This document shows, piece after piece, positions 36,736-45,597 of a stretch of DNA of 64,000 nt (the stretch's first letter is position 1; every line of letters begins with the position of its first letter). Below the pieces are notes generated by a model. It did no database searches. It was not told the DNA's origin and worked only from the letters and a program-made list of their open reading frames with translations. The position numbers and the translations under genes are program-made. The DNA comes from Dryocola clanedunensis_A (GTDB lineage Bacteria > Pseudomonadota > Gammaproteobacteria > Enterobacterales > Enterobacteriaceae), in the NCBI GenBank assembly GCA_038405435.1, contig JBBYHZ010000006.1. One strand, 5' to 3'.

Positions 36736-37911
36736 ATGTTTATTGAGGCACTCAAGGCACAAAACCCGGCACTGATACAGGCCGCGCGGGAGCTATGGCA
36801 GCAGGGCGCCATACTGCCGGACACCTGGGTTATCGATGTCGACGAGGTTATGGAAAACGGCCGACGCCTGCTGGCGGCGGCAGAGCGGCACGGTATTACG
36901 CTCTATCTGATGACGAAACAGCTCGGGCGCAATCCCTGGCTGGCGAAACGGCTCACGGAGCTGGGCTTTCACGGCACCGTGGCTGTTGATTTTAAAGAGG
37001 CCCGCACGCTGCGTAATGCTGACGTGCAGGTGTCCCACGTCGGGCATCTGGTGCAGGTGCCACAGGGGCAAATTGCAGCAACCGTTGCCGCATCGACTGA
37101 GATGGTCACCGTCTTCTCGCTTGAAAAAGCGCGGGAGCTATCTGCCGCCGCTCAGCTTCACGGCCATGTGCAGCCCATCATGCTGAAAATCTTCGACGAG
37201 CAGGACAGGCTCTACCCCGGCCAGGAAGCGGGCTTCCCGCTTGCGGTGCTGGACGAAGTTGTCGCGGTAATTCGCACTTTGCCGGGCGTTAAGCTTACGG
37301 GGCTGACCCATTTTCCTTGCCTGCTGTGGGACGAAGAGCAGCAGCAGACGCTGCCCACGCCGAATCTGCAAACGCTGCTTAAGGCCCGTGACCGCCTGCA
37401 GGAAGCGGGCGTGGAAATAAAACAGATCAACGCTCCGTCGGCAACCAGCTGCAGCTCGCTTCCGCTGCTGGCTCAGCATGGCGTTACTCATGCGGAACCC
37501 GGCCACGCGCTGACCGGCACGATACCTTCCAATCAGCGCGGCAACCAGCCGGAGCGCATCGCCATGCTGTATCTCACCGAGATCTCCCATCAGTTTCAGG
37601 GCAACAGCTACTGCTTTGGCGGCGGCTACTACCGTCGCGGTCACGCGCAGAACGCGCTGGTTTACCCGGTGCGCGGAAGCGCCGCCGTGGCGGCAAATCT
37701 GCTGCCGATGGACGACAGCAGCATTGATTATCATCTGCCGCTGGCGGGTGAGTTCCCGGTCGGCAGCCCGGTAGTGATGTGTTTTCGCACCCAAATTTTC
37801 GTCACCCGCAGCGACGTTGCGCTGGTCAGCGGCGTTCAGGCGGGCAGGCCGGTGCTTGAAGCGCTGTATGACAGCCTCGGTAACCCCATTTCAGGAGGTC
37901 CGCGTGGGTAA
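36736..37911 (+). CDS. yhfX: PLP-dependent alanine-racemase-like protein YhfX
   Basis: A 391-residue fold-type III PLP protein, matching E. coli YhfX (about 387). The N-terminal barrel has W-V-I-D-V-D-E-V-M, then Y-L-M-T-K-Q-L-G-R-N with the likely PLP-binding Lys, and V-D-F-K-E-A-R-T. Its substrate is unknown; within the operon it may racemise or isomerise an amino acid derivative. Its last codons overlap the yhfW start, and the AGGAGG that serves yhfW is inside yhfX. Confidence 0.92.
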   Translation: MFIEALKAQNPALIQAARELWQQGAILPDTWVIDVDEVMENGRRLLAAAERHGITLYLMTKQLGRNPWLAKRLTELGFHGTVAVDFKEARTLRNADVQVSHVGHLVQVPQGQIAATVAASTEMVTVFSLEKARELSAAAQLHGHVQPIMLKIFDEQDRLYPGQEAGFPLAVLDEVVAVIRTLPGVKLTGLTHFPCLLWDEEQQQTLPTPNLQTLLKARDRLQEAGVEIKQINAPSATSCSSLPLLAQHGVTHAEPGHALTGTIPSNQRGNQPERIAMLYLTEISHQFQGNSYCFGGGYYRRGHAQNALVYPVRGSAAVAANLLPMDDSSIDYHLPLAGEFPVGSPVVMCFRTQIFVTRSDVALVSGVQAGRPVLEALYDSLGNPISGGPRG

Positions 37912-39142
37912 ATTTGTGGTGGTGGTGATCGACAGTTTTGGCGTCGGCGCGATGGACGACGTGTCGCAGGTGCGGCCTCAGGATATCGGGGCCAACACCT
38001 GCGGGCATATTCTCCAGCACTTTCCCCAGCTGCGTCTGCCGGTGCTGGAAAAGCTGGGGCTGATAAACGCTCTGGGCTTTGAGGCCGGGGCGATGACATT
38101 CTCTGACGGCGCGGTATACGGCACCGCGATGCTGCAGCACGAGGGCGGCGATACTTTTATGGGCCATCAGGAAATCCTCGGCACATTACCGCAGGCTCCG
38201 CTGCGCATGCCGTTCTCCGCCGTGATCGATGAGGTTGAACAGGCCCTGCTTGCCGAAGGCTGGCGGGTGGCGCGCGTCGGTGAGGGTTTGCAGTACCTGT
38301 GGGTAAACGAAGCCGTGGCCATCGGCGATAACCTGGAGGCTGATTTAGGCCAGGTATTTAATATTTCCGCCAATCTTGCCGCTATCTCTTTCGAAGATGT
38401 GCGCAAAATTGGTGAAGTGGTTCGTCGCTGCGTGAAGGTAGGGCGCGTCATTGCTTTTGGCGGCATCCTCGAGAGCAGCCAGCAGATCCCGGCTGCCGCC
38501 GAAGAAAAGCAGGGAATTTATATCGGCATCAACGCGCCGCGCTCGGGAGTTTATAAAAACGGCTTCCAGGTGGTGCACATGGGTTATGGCGTAGATGCTA
38601 GCGTCCAGGTGCCACAGCAGCTGCATGACGCGGGCATCAAAACCATACTGGTGGGGAAAGTGGCGGATATTGCCATTAACCCGCACGGCGTGAGCTACCA
38701 GAATCTGGTGGATAGCCAGCGCATTATGGATATCACCCTAGACGAGCTGAGCCAGCCGGGTGATGCCTTTATCTGTACCAACATCCAGGAAACCGACCTT
38801 GCCGGGCACGCGGAAGACGTGGCGCGCTACGCCGAACGTCTGCAGCTGGTCGATCGCAACCTGGAAAGGCTGATGCGGGCCATGCAGCCTGAAGATTTCC
38901 TGGTGGTGATGGCGGACCACGGCAACGACCCGACCATCGGCCACAGCAGGCACACCCGTGAAAACGTTCCTCTGCTGGTCTGGCGGCCGGGCATTCAGCC
39001 CGCTTGTCTCGGCGTGAGAACCACCCTTTCTGACGTAGGTGCGACTGTCTGCGACTACTTCAGCGCTAAGGCGCCGCAAAACGGCACCTCTTTCCTTTCC
39101 CCGATCTCCGGAGGCAATCATGGCTGCACCATCGCGCATTGA
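37904..39142 (+). CDS. yhfW: Phosphopentomutase-like metalloenzyme YhfW
   Basis: A 412-residue member of the alkaline phosphatase/phosphopentomutase superfamily. GTG at 37904 is preceded by AGGAGG 5 bases upstream and gives M-G-K-F-V-V-V-V-I-D-S-F-G-V-G-A-M-D-D, the metal-binding N-terminus seen in DeoB. Later metal ligands are clear: T-N-I-Q-E-T-D-L-A-G-H and M-A-D-H-G-N-D-P-T-I-G-H-S-R-H-T-R-E. The reaction is unknown. The gene overlaps yhfX by 8 and php by 23 bases, so the operon is tightly coupled. Confidence 0.93.
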   Translation: MGKFVVVVIDSFGVGAMDDVSQVRPQDIGANTCGHILQHFPQLRLPVLEKLGLINALGFEAGAMTFSDGAVYGTAMLQHEGGDTFMGHQEILGTLPQAPLRMPFSAVIDEVEQALLAEGWRVARVGEGLQYLWVNEAVAIGDNLEADLGQVFNISANLAAISFEDVRKIGEVVRRCVKVGRVIAFGGILESSQQIPAAAEEKQGIYIGINAPRSGVYKNGFQVVHMGYGVDASVQVPQQLHDAGIKTILVGKVADIAINPHGVSYQNLVDSQRIMDITLDELSQPGDAFICTNIQETDLAGHAEDVARYAERLQLVDRNLERLMRAMQPEDFLVVMADHGNDPTIGHSRHTRENVPLLVWRPGIQPACLGVRTTLSDVGATVCDYFSAKAPQNGTSFLSPISGGNHGCTIAH

Positions 39143-40010
39143 TGCGTCGGGCTACACCTATGCCCACGAGCACCTGCACATCGACCTGTCGTCATTCAAA
39201 AACAATATTGACTGCCGCCTGGACCAGTACGACCTGATTTGCGAGGAGATGAAGTCGCTGCACGCGCAGGGCGTGCGCAACATCATCGAGATGACCAACC
39301 GCTACATGGGCCGCAATCCGCAGTTCATGCTCGATATTATGCGGGACACGGGCATGAACGTGGTGGCCTGCACCGGCTACTACCAGCACGATTTTTTCCC
39401 GGCGCACGTCGCCAGCACCAGCGTGGAGAAGCTGGCCCAGGAGATGATCGATGAAATCGAAATCGGCATCGACGATACGGGGCTGAAGGCGGGCATCATT
39501 GCCGAAATTGGCTCGAGCGTGGACGTCATCACGCCGGATGAGGCGAAAGTCTTCGCCGCCGCGGCCATCGCCCACCGGGAAACCGGGCGGCCAATTTCGA
39601 CGCACACCTCATTCAGCACCATGGGGCTGGAACAGCTGGCGCTGCTTAAAGAGCACGGCGTGGATCTCTCCCGCGTGGTCGTCGGTCACTGCGACCTGAA
39701 AGACAACCTCGACAACATTCTGCGGATGATCGACCAGGGCGCTTTCGTGCAGTTCGACACCATCGGCAAAAACAATTATTACCCGGACGAGAAGCGCGTG
39801 GCGATGCTGCAGGAAATCGCCAGCCGCGGGCTGCTCGACCACGTCATGCTCTCCATGGATATTACCCGTCGCTCCCACCTGAAGGCTAACGGTGGCCTGG
39901 GCTTCGACTATTTGCTGACAACGTTCGTGCCTCTGCTGCTGGAGGCTGGCTTCACCCAGGCCGACGTTGATTTGATGTTACGTGACAACCCCTCTGTCTT
40001 CTTTAAATAA
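39120..40010 (+). CDS. php: Phosphotriesterase-homology protein Php
   Basis: A 296-residue amidohydrolase-superfamily protein matching E. coli Php (yhfV). The N-terminal metal motif is A-H-E-H-L-H-I-D, and the barrel carries further metal ligands: S-T-H-T-S-F-S-T, V-G-H-C-D-L-K-D-N and S-M-D-I-T-R-R. The family acts on esters, lactones or amides; the natural substrate is not known. The start at 39120 lies inside the end of yhfW, with GGAGG just upstream. Confidence 0.95.
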   Translation: MAAPSRIDASGYTYAHEHLHIDLSSFKNNIDCRLDQYDLICEEMKSLHAQGVRNIIEMTNRYMGRNPQFMLDIMRDTGMNVVACTGYYQHDFFPAHVASTSVEKLAQEMIDEIEIGIDDTGLKAGIIAEIGSSVDVITPDEAKVFAAAAIAHRETGRPISTHTSFSTMGLEQLALLKEHGVDLSRVVVGHCDLKDNLDNILRMIDQGAFVQFDTIGKNNYYPDEKRVAMLQEIASRGLLDHVMLSMDITRRSHLKANGGLGFDYLLTTFVPLLLEAGFTQADVDLMLRDNPSVFFK

Positions 40011-40019
40011 GGATTACCC

Positions 40020-40373
40020 ATGAAAAAGATCGGTGTCGCTGGCTTACAGCGCGAACTCATTAAAAAGACCATCGAAACGACCGCGCCAGGCTCCTTTGAA
40101 GTGTTTATCTACAACGATATGGAGGCCGCAATGAAGGTGAAATCCGGCCAGCTCGACTACTACATCGGCGCGTGTAATACCGGGGCCGGGGCGGCGCTGT
40201 CCATCGCCATCGCGGTAATTGGCTACAACAAAAGCTGCACCATCGCTAAACCGGGTATCAAAGCGAAAGAGGAGCAGGTCGCGAAAATGGTTGCCGACGG
40301 CAAAGTCGCCTTCGGCCTGTCGGTTGAGCATATTGAACATGCGATCCCGATGCTCGTTGCCCATCTGAAATAA
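40020..40373 (+). CDS. yhfU: DUF2620 protein YhfU
   Basis: A 117-residue protein matching E. coli YhfU. It is soluble and glycine-rich, with D-Y-Y-I-G-A-C-N-T-G-A-G-A-A-L in the middle and K-P-G-I-K after it. The function is unknown; it lies between php and the membrane protein YhfT with gaps of about 10 bases, so it may be an accessory subunit of that transporter. Confidence 0.92.
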   Translation: MKKIGVAGLQRELIKKTIETTAPGSFEVFIYNDMEAAMKVKSGQLDYYIGACNTGAGAALSIAIAVIGYNKSCTIAKPGIKAKEEQVAKMVADGKVAFGLSVEHIEHAIPMLVAHLK

Positions 40374-40383
40374 AGGCTACGCT

Positions 40384-41688
40384 ATGGATTTTTACATTCA
40401 GATATTAGTGGTGGCGTGCCTGACGGGGATGACCGCACTGCTGGCGCATAAGTCAGCGGCGGTGTTCCACGACGGGATCCGCCCGATTCTGCCGCAGCTG
40501 ATTGAAGGCAATATGAACCGCCGGGAGGCGGGGAGCATTGCGTTCGGTCTGAGCATCGGCTTTGTGGCCTCGGTGGGGATCTCGTTCACCCTGAAAACTG
40601 GCCTGCTCAACAGCTGGCTGCTGTTCCTGCCGACGGATATTCTCGGCGTGCTGGCGGCTAACAGCCTGCTGGCGTTCGGGCTGGGCGCGGTATGGGGCGT
40701 GCTGATCCTGACCTGCCTGATCCCGGTCAACCATCTGCTGACCGCATTGCCGGTAGACGTGCTCGGATCGCTTGGCGAGCTAAGCTCGCCGGTCGTCTCC
40801 GCGTTTGCGCTCTTCCCGCTGGTAGCGATTTTCTATCAGTTCGGCTGGAAGAACAGCCTGTTCGCGGCGGTGGTAGTGCTGATGACGCGGGTGATCATCG
40901 TGCGCTTCTTCCCGCACCTGAACCCGGAGTCCATCGAGATCTTCGTCGGCATGGTGATGCTGCTGGGCATCGCGATTACTCAGGATCATCGCACCCGCAA
41001 GGAGCGAGAACAGGACGATAGCGGCCTGTCGGTCTTTGAGGAACGAACATCGCGCATCATCAAAAACCTGCCGTATATCGCCATAGTTGGCGGGCTGATT
41101 GCCGCGGTTGCCAGCATGAAGATTTTTGCCGGTTCGGAAGTCTCTATCTTTACCCTGGAGAAAGCCTATAAGGTTGGGCTGGATCCGGCGCAGTCCCAGA
41201 CGCTGATTAACCAGGCGGCGCTGGCGGAGTTTATGCGCGGCCTCGGCTTTGTGCCGATGATTGCCACTACCGCGCTGGCGACCGGCGTTTATGCCGTAGC
41301 GGGCTTCACCTTTGTATTTGCCGTCGGCTATCTCATCTCAAACCCGATTCTGGCGTTTGTCGTCGGTGCGGCGGTGATTTCCATCGAGGTGCTGCTGCTG
41401 CGCTCCATCGGCAAATGGCTGGGCCGCTATCCTTCGGTGCGTAACGCTTCGGATAACATCCGTAACGCCATGAATATGCTGATGGAAATGGCGCTGCTGG
41501 TCGGCTCTATCTTCGCGGCGATTAAAATGGCGGGCTATACCGGCTTTACCATCGCCGCCGCGCTCTATTTCCTTAACGAGTCGCTGGGCCGTCCGGTGCA
41601 GAAAATGGCCTCGCCTGTTGTGGCGGTGCTGATAACCGGCATCGTGCTGAACATTCTCTACTACTGCGGCCTGTTCGTTCCGGCCTGA
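40384..41688 (+). CDS. yhfT: Putative membrane transporter YhfT
   Basis: A 434-residue polytopic inner-membrane protein with about ten or more hydrophobic segments, matching E. coli YhfT. It begins M-D-F-Y-I-Q-I-L-V-V-A-C-L-T-G-M and includes A-F-G-L-G-A-V-W-G-V-L-I-L-T and V-G-G-L-I-A-A-V-A. It is the only transporter-like gene in the operon and probably brings in the unknown substrate. Confidence 0.9.
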   Translation: MDFYIQILVVACLTGMTALLAHKSAAVFHDGIRPILPQLIEGNMNRREAGSIAFGLSIGFVASVGISFTLKTGLLNSWLLFLPTDILGVLAANSLLAFGLGAVWGVLILTCLIPVNHLLTALPVDVLGSLGELSSPVVSAFALFPLVAIFYQFGWKNSLFAAVVVLMTRVIIVRFFPHLNPESIEIFVGMVMLLGIAITQDHRTRKEREQDDSGLSVFEERTSRIIKNLPYIAIVGGLIAAVASMKIFAGSEVSIFTLEKAYKVGLDPAQSQTLINQAALAEFMRGLGFVPMIATTALATGVYAVAGFTFVFAVGYLISNPILAFVVGAAVISIEVLLLRSIGKWLGRYPSVRNASDNIRNAMNMLMEMALLVGSIFAAIKMAGYTGFTIAAALYFLNESLGRPVQKMASPVVAVLITGIVLNILYYCGLFVPA

Positions 41689-41741
41689 TCCCTGTTTATG
41701 CCCGCTGAACGACCGGCGGGCCTTCATGGAGTTACGTACAA

Positions 41742-42833
41742 GTGAAAACCTGGCCTCTACAAAGCCTGACGATGGAGCAGGCGCAGCGCAAACAGTTCCG
41801 CCTGGTGGATACCATTTGCCGTCATTTTCCCGGCAGCGATTTTCTGAACGCCGGTGATTTAGGGCTGGTTCCCGGACTGAATCAGCCGCAGATGACCCGG
41901 CGCGTGGAGGCGGTTCTGGCGGCGTTCTTTGGCGCTCCGGCTGCGGCCCTGGTGCAGGGGGCCGGAACCGGCGCGATCCGCTGCGGCCTGGCGGCAATGC
42001 TGAAGGCCGGAGAAAGGCTGCTGATCCACGACGCGCCGCTTTATCCCACCACGGCAGTTATTGCAGAGCAGATGGGTTTGCAGCTGATTCGTGCCGATTT
42101 CAACCAGCCAGAGGCGGTGAGAAAAGCGATTGAACAGCATCGCCCACAGGCGGCGCTGATCCAGCATACCCGTCAGAAAATGGACGATGCTTACGACCTG
42201 GCGGAAGTTATCGCCTGTTTTAATCAGTACGGCCTGCCGTCGCTGACGGACGATAACTACGCGGTGATGAAGGTAGACAACATCGGCTGCGAATGCGGCG
42301 CGACGCTTTCCACGTTCTCCTGCTTTAAGCTGTTTGGCCCGGCTGGCGTAGGCGTTGTCGTTGGCGATGCGGATACGGTAGCCAATATTCGCAAGAGCAT
42401 GTATTCCGGCGGCAGCCAGGTGCAGGGCGTTCAGGCGATGGAGGCCCTGCGCGGGCTGGTTTTTGCCCCGGTGATGCATGCCGTTCAGGCACAGGTGAAC
42501 GACAGGCTGGTGGCTGAGTTAAACGGCGGCAAGATCCCGGAAGTGAAGCAGGCGTTTATCGCCAACGCGCAGTCGAAGGTATTACTGGTGGAGTTTCACG
42601 AGCCGATTGCAGAAGAGGTGCTGAATGCCGCGCAGAAGCTGGGCGCGCTGCCGTATCCGGTGGGAGCAGAGTCGAAATACGAAATCCCGCCGCTGTTTTA
42701 CCGCGTGTCAGGGACATTCCGTGAGTCCGATCCTACGCTTGAACAACGCATGATCCGCATTAACCCGAACCGCAGCGGAAGCGAGACGGTATTACGAATA
42801 TTGCGGGAGAGTTGTCGGGTGGATAAGCGGTAG
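41742..42833 (+). CDS. yhfS: PLP-dependent aminotransferase-fold protein YhfS
   Basis: A 363-residue fold-type I PLP protein, matching E. coli YhfS. The start is GTG at 41742 (M-K-T-W-P-L-Q-S-L-T). Cofactor-site segments are A-A-L-V-Q-G-A-G-T-G-A-I-R, D-D-N-Y-A-V-M-K, and the probable Schiff-base Lys in S-C-F-K-L-F-G-P. It may catalyse C-S or C-C bond cleavage; the substrate is unknown. It is the last gene of the operon. Its final five or so residues (R-V-D-K-R) are read from the first unit of a REP-like repeat, unlike the E. coli ending. Confidence 0.94.
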   Translation: MKTWPLQSLTMEQAQRKQFRLVDTICRHFPGSDFLNAGDLGLVPGLNQPQMTRRVEAVLAAFFGAPAAALVQGAGTGAIRCGLAAMLKAGERLLIHDAPLYPTTAVIAEQMGLQLIRADFNQPEAVRKAIEQHRPQAALIQHTRQKMDDAYDLAEVIACFNQYGLPSLTDDNYAVMKVDNIGCECGATLSTFSCFKLFGPAGVGVVVGDADTVANIRKSMYSGGSQVQGVQAMEALRGLVFAPVMHAVQAQVNDRLVAELNGGKIPEVKQAFIANAQSKVLLVEFHEPIAEEVLNAAQKLGALPYPVGAESKYEIPPLFYRVSGTFRESDPTLEQRMIRINPNRSGSETVLRILRESCRVDKR

Positions 42834-42876
42834 GGTGGATAGCAGTAGGGTGGATAAGCGCCAGCGCCATCCACCG
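42816..42876. repeat. REP-like repeats over the yhfS end
   Basis: GGGTGGATAAGCG at about 42817 and GTAGGGTGGATA at about 42829 and 42845 are tandem partial copies, the last completed by the inverted arm GCGCCATCCACC. The first copy contains the yhfS stop codon. The element separates yhfS from cysG. Confidence 0.75.
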
Positions 42877-42893
42877 TTTATTACCCGCTAATA

Positions 42894-44267
42894 TCAGTGA
42901 TTCGAGAACCAGTTCAGCTTGTCGCGTAGGGCAACAACGCGCCCGACGATGATTAGCGCCGGGCTTTCCACCTGGGTTGCCAGCTCGCCAAGTTGGTTCA
43001 GCTCACCGTTTACCACGCGCTGCTTAACGGACGTGCCGTTTTCCACCAGCGCCACGGGCATATCCGCCGGCATGCCGTGCCTGATGAGGTTTTCCTGAAT
43101 GGCGGCGGCCTGGTTCAGGCCCATGTAAAACACCAGCGTCTGCTTTTCAGCCGCCAGGTTGTGCCAGTCCAGCTCGCCGCCAGTTTTCAGATGCCCGGTA
43201 ACCAGCCGCACGCTTTGTGCGTAGTCACGGTGGGTCAGCGGGATGCCGGAATAGGCGGAGCAGCCGGAAGCGGCGGTAATGCCCGGCACGACGGAGAACG
43301 GAATGCCGCCGTTGCACAGCGTTTCCAGCTCTTCGCCACCGCGCCCGAAGATAAACGGATCGCCGCCCTTCAGACGCACCACGCGCTTTCCTTTCTGAGC
43401 TTCACGCAGCAGGATTTGGTTGATCTCTTCCTGCGGCACGCAGTGGAAGCCAGCGCGTTTACCGACGAACACGCGGTCCGCATCGCGGCGCACCAGGTTC
43501 ATGATGTCATCGGATACCAGACGGTCATAAACCACCACGTCCGCCTGCTGGATCTGTTGCAGGCCTTTGAGCGTCAGCAGACCCGCATCGCCCGGCCCCG
43601 CGCCGACCAGCACCACTTCACCGCGATGATCCAGCGACTGGTTAAACAGCGATTCGGTTTCCTGGTCGATGGCCTTCTGGTCTTCGTTTGCCAGATACTG
43701 CGCCAGGCGGTCGTTGGTAAAGAATTTTTCCCAGAAGCGGCGACGTTCGCCCATCGTGGCAAACTTCGCTTTCACGCGACCGCGAAGCGTACCTGCATAG
43801 CCCGCGATTTTACCCAGGTGCAGCGGCAGAATAGCCTCCAGCTTTTCACGCAGCAGGCGTGCCAGCACGGGCGAGGTTCCACCGGAAGAGACGGCGACCA
43901 TCAGCGGCGAGCGGTCGATAATCGACGGCATGATAAAGCTGGCCTGCTTCGGGGCGTCTACCACGTTGCAGAAAATACGGCGGGACTCAGCGGCATCGCT
44001 GACCTGCTGGTTCACCGCATCGTCGTCGGTGGCGGCAATCGCCAGCCAGCTGACATCGAGCAGTGAAGGTGAGAAAGGACTCTGTTCAAGGGTAAGCATG
44101 CCCTGTTGCGCCCACGCCTGAAACTGCGGGGTAAACTCCAGGGCATTAACGGTGACGAGCGCACCTGACTCCAGCAATAAACGTGCTTTACGTTCTGCGA
44201 CGTCGCCACCGCCAACTAACAGGCAGGCGCGACCTCGTAACTGACAAAATATCGGCAGGTGATCCAC
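42894..44267 (-). CDS. cysG: Siroheme synthase CysG
   Basis: CysG makes siroheme from uroporphyrinogen III: the N-terminal half oxidises precorrin-2 with NAD and inserts iron, the C-terminal half methylates C2 and C7 with AdoMet. The 457 residues equal the E. coli length. The dinucleotide loop is L-L-V-G-G-G-D-V-A-E-R-K near residue 20; the methyltransferase starts with V-L-V-G-A-G-P-G-D-A-G-L-L-T at about 218. It follows nirC by 13 bases; the product is the prosthetic group of NirB. Confidence 0.98.
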   Translation of the reverse strand: MDHLPIFCQLRGRACLLVGGGDVAERKARLLLESGALVTVNALEFTPQFQAWAQQGMLTLEQSPFSPSLLDVSWLAIAATDDDAVNQQVSDAAESRRIFCNVVDAPKQASFIMPSIIDRSPLMVAVSSGGTSPVLARLLREKLEAILPLHLGKIAGYAGTLRGRVKAKFATMGERRRFWEKFFTNDRLAQYLANEDQKAIDQETESLFNQSLDHRGEVVLVGAGPGDAGLLTLKGLQQIQQADVVVYDRLVSDDIMNLVRRDADRVFVGKRAGFHCVPQEEINQILLREAQKGKRVVRLKGGDPFIFGRGGEELETLCNGGIPFSVVPGITAASGCSAYSGIPLTHRDYAQSVRLVTGHLKTGGELDWHNLAAEKQTLVFYMGLNQAAAIQENLIRHGMPADMPVALVENGTSVKQRVVNGELNQLGELATQVESPALIIVGRVVALRDKLNWFSNH

Positions 44268-44280
44268 GTACGGTCCTCAA

Positions 44281-45087
44281 TTATAGGCGTGCAGTCTCAG
44301 CAGTTGCGATGCGCTCAGGCTGCGGGCGTTCGGCTTTTGGCGTAGCATACCAATAACCCAGACCCATGAATACTACACCTGAAAGGGTATTACCGAGGGT
44401 CACCCACAGCAGGTTATGACCGATACCGGCAAGCGTGTAGGCCTCGCTGTGATGGCCGAACCAGGAGAGCGCAAACAGCGTCATGTTGGCGATGGAGTGC
44501 TCGTAGCCGGAGGCGATAAACGCCAGCAGGCACCACCAGATAGCGATGAACTTCGCCGCACCTTCGGTACGGATTGCCATCCAGATTGCCAGACAAACCA
44601 GCCAGTTACACAGCGCCCCTTTAAAGAACAGCACCGTGGCCGGAGCCGTGGTTTTTGCCAGCGCAAACGCGTGTACGATGCTGGTATCCACCGGCAGCAG
44701 GCTGCCGCCGCCCCAGCTATAGAGCAGGGCAACGAATACGGAACCTACCAGGTTACCCAGCCAGGTTTGCGGCAGAATGGCCCACATCTGACCGTGGGAA
44801 ATGGTGCCCGCTTTGACGCCAAAGGTCAGGAACATGGTGTGGCCGGTGAACAGCTCGGAACCCGCGATAATCACCAGCGTCAGGGCGATACCAAAGGTGG
44901 CACCCATCACTAAGGGACGAATCGACGGATCGAGCAGGTTGCCCAGCGTGAAGATTAAAATGATGCCAAGGCCAACGTAGGCCCCTGCCATCGCAGAGCT
45001 AACCCAAAAGCCGAGCGGATTACTTTTCGACAGGCGGGCAATGCGCGCGGCGTTGGCCGCACATTTGTTAATGGTATCGGTGAACAT
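44281..45087 (-). CDS. nirC: Nitrite channel NirC
   Basis: NirC is a formate/nitrite-family pentameric channel for nitrite. From the ATG at 45085-45087 it has 268 residues, the E. coli length; an upstream frame extension lacks homology. About six hydrophobic segments are visible, together with the FNT motifs around the pore His (N-W-L-V-C-L-A-I-W and Y-E-H-S-I-A-N-M). It lies between nirD and cysG in the nir operon, with a repeat element in the nirD-nirC gap. Confidence 0.97.
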   Translation of the reverse strand: MFTDTINKCAANAARIARLSKSNPLGFWVSSAMAGAYVGLGIILIFTLGNLLDPSIRPLVMGATFGIALTLVIIAGSELFTGHTMFLTFGVKAGTISHGQMWAILPQTWLGNLVGSVFVALLYSWGGGSLLPVDTSIVHAFALAKTTAPATVLFFKGALCNWLVCLAIWMAIRTEGAAKFIAIWWCLLAFIASGYEHSIANMTLFALSWFGHHSEAYTLAGIGHNLLWVTLGNTLSGVVFMGLGYWYATPKAERPQPERIATAETARL

Positions 45088-45136
45088 TTTTGTTATCCCT
45101 ACAAAGTAAAAAAAGAAAAATAAGTCTGAATGCTTT

Positions 45137-45267
45137 ACCCCCATCCCGGCCCGCTCTCCTGAGGAGCGAGGGGGAAACCTCTGGCTTTGTCAGCTCTTTC
45201 TGAGGCGGAGGCCGTACTGGAATAGTTCCCTCTCCCCGTTGGGGAGAGGGCTAGGGTGAAGGGGAAA
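45137..45267. repeat. Composite inverted-repeat element between nirD and nirC
   Basis: A hairpin (GGCCCGCTCTCC-tga-GGAGCGAGG type) and a second hairpin (CCCTCTCCCC-gtt-GGGGAGAGGG) are joined by about 60 bases, the same form as the element after trpS. It is inside the nir operon, so it may lower or partly end the message before nirC. Confidence 0.7.
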
Positions 45268-45270
45268 CCC

Positions 45271-45597
45271 CTATGCTTTTATCTGCACCATGCCGTCCTG
45301 CACGCGCGCTTCGAAGTGCGCGATAGAGTGACTTTCGTCTTCCATACACAGGCCGTCACGCAGGCGGAAACGCTGTTTTTTCAGCGGGCTGGCAACCCAC
45401 AGTTCATTCTGGTGTTCGGCAATTAACCCGCGAGACAGAACGCTCGATTCAAAGAACGGGTCGATATTGCTGATGGCGTACACCTGCTCGTCGTTACGCG
45501 GGCGGAAAATCGCAACCTGCTGGTTGCCCAGCAGCGCACAAACGCCGGTTGCCGGCAGGATGTCGTTTAACTGACAAACGGTAGTCCACTGGCTCAT
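45271..45597 (-). CDS. nirD: Nitrite reductase small subunit NirD
   Basis: The small subunit of the cytoplasmic NADH-dependent nitrite reductase. The 108 residues match E. coli NirD. It has a Rieske-type fold (I-S-N-I-D-P-F-F-E-S-S-V-L-S-R-G) but lacks the Cys and His cluster ligands, as normal for this subunit. It overlaps nirB by 4 bases. Confidence 0.97.
   Translation of the reverse strand: MSQWTTVCQLNDILPATGVCALLGNQQVAIFRPRNDEQVYAISNIDPFFESSVLSRGLIAEHQNELWVASPLKKQRFRLRDGLCMEDESHSIAHFEARVQDGMVQIKA

Noticed and set aside
40384..42893. Missing frl (fructoselysine) genes between yhfS and cysG, considered as a deletion
   Set aside because: The frl genes are present in E. coli but not general to the family; their absence here shows nothing by itself.
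45271..45597. NirD lacking Rieske Cys/His ligands, considered as a damaged gene
   Set aside because: Loss of the cluster ligands is normal for the NirD subunit in enterobacteria; length and sequence match E. coli.
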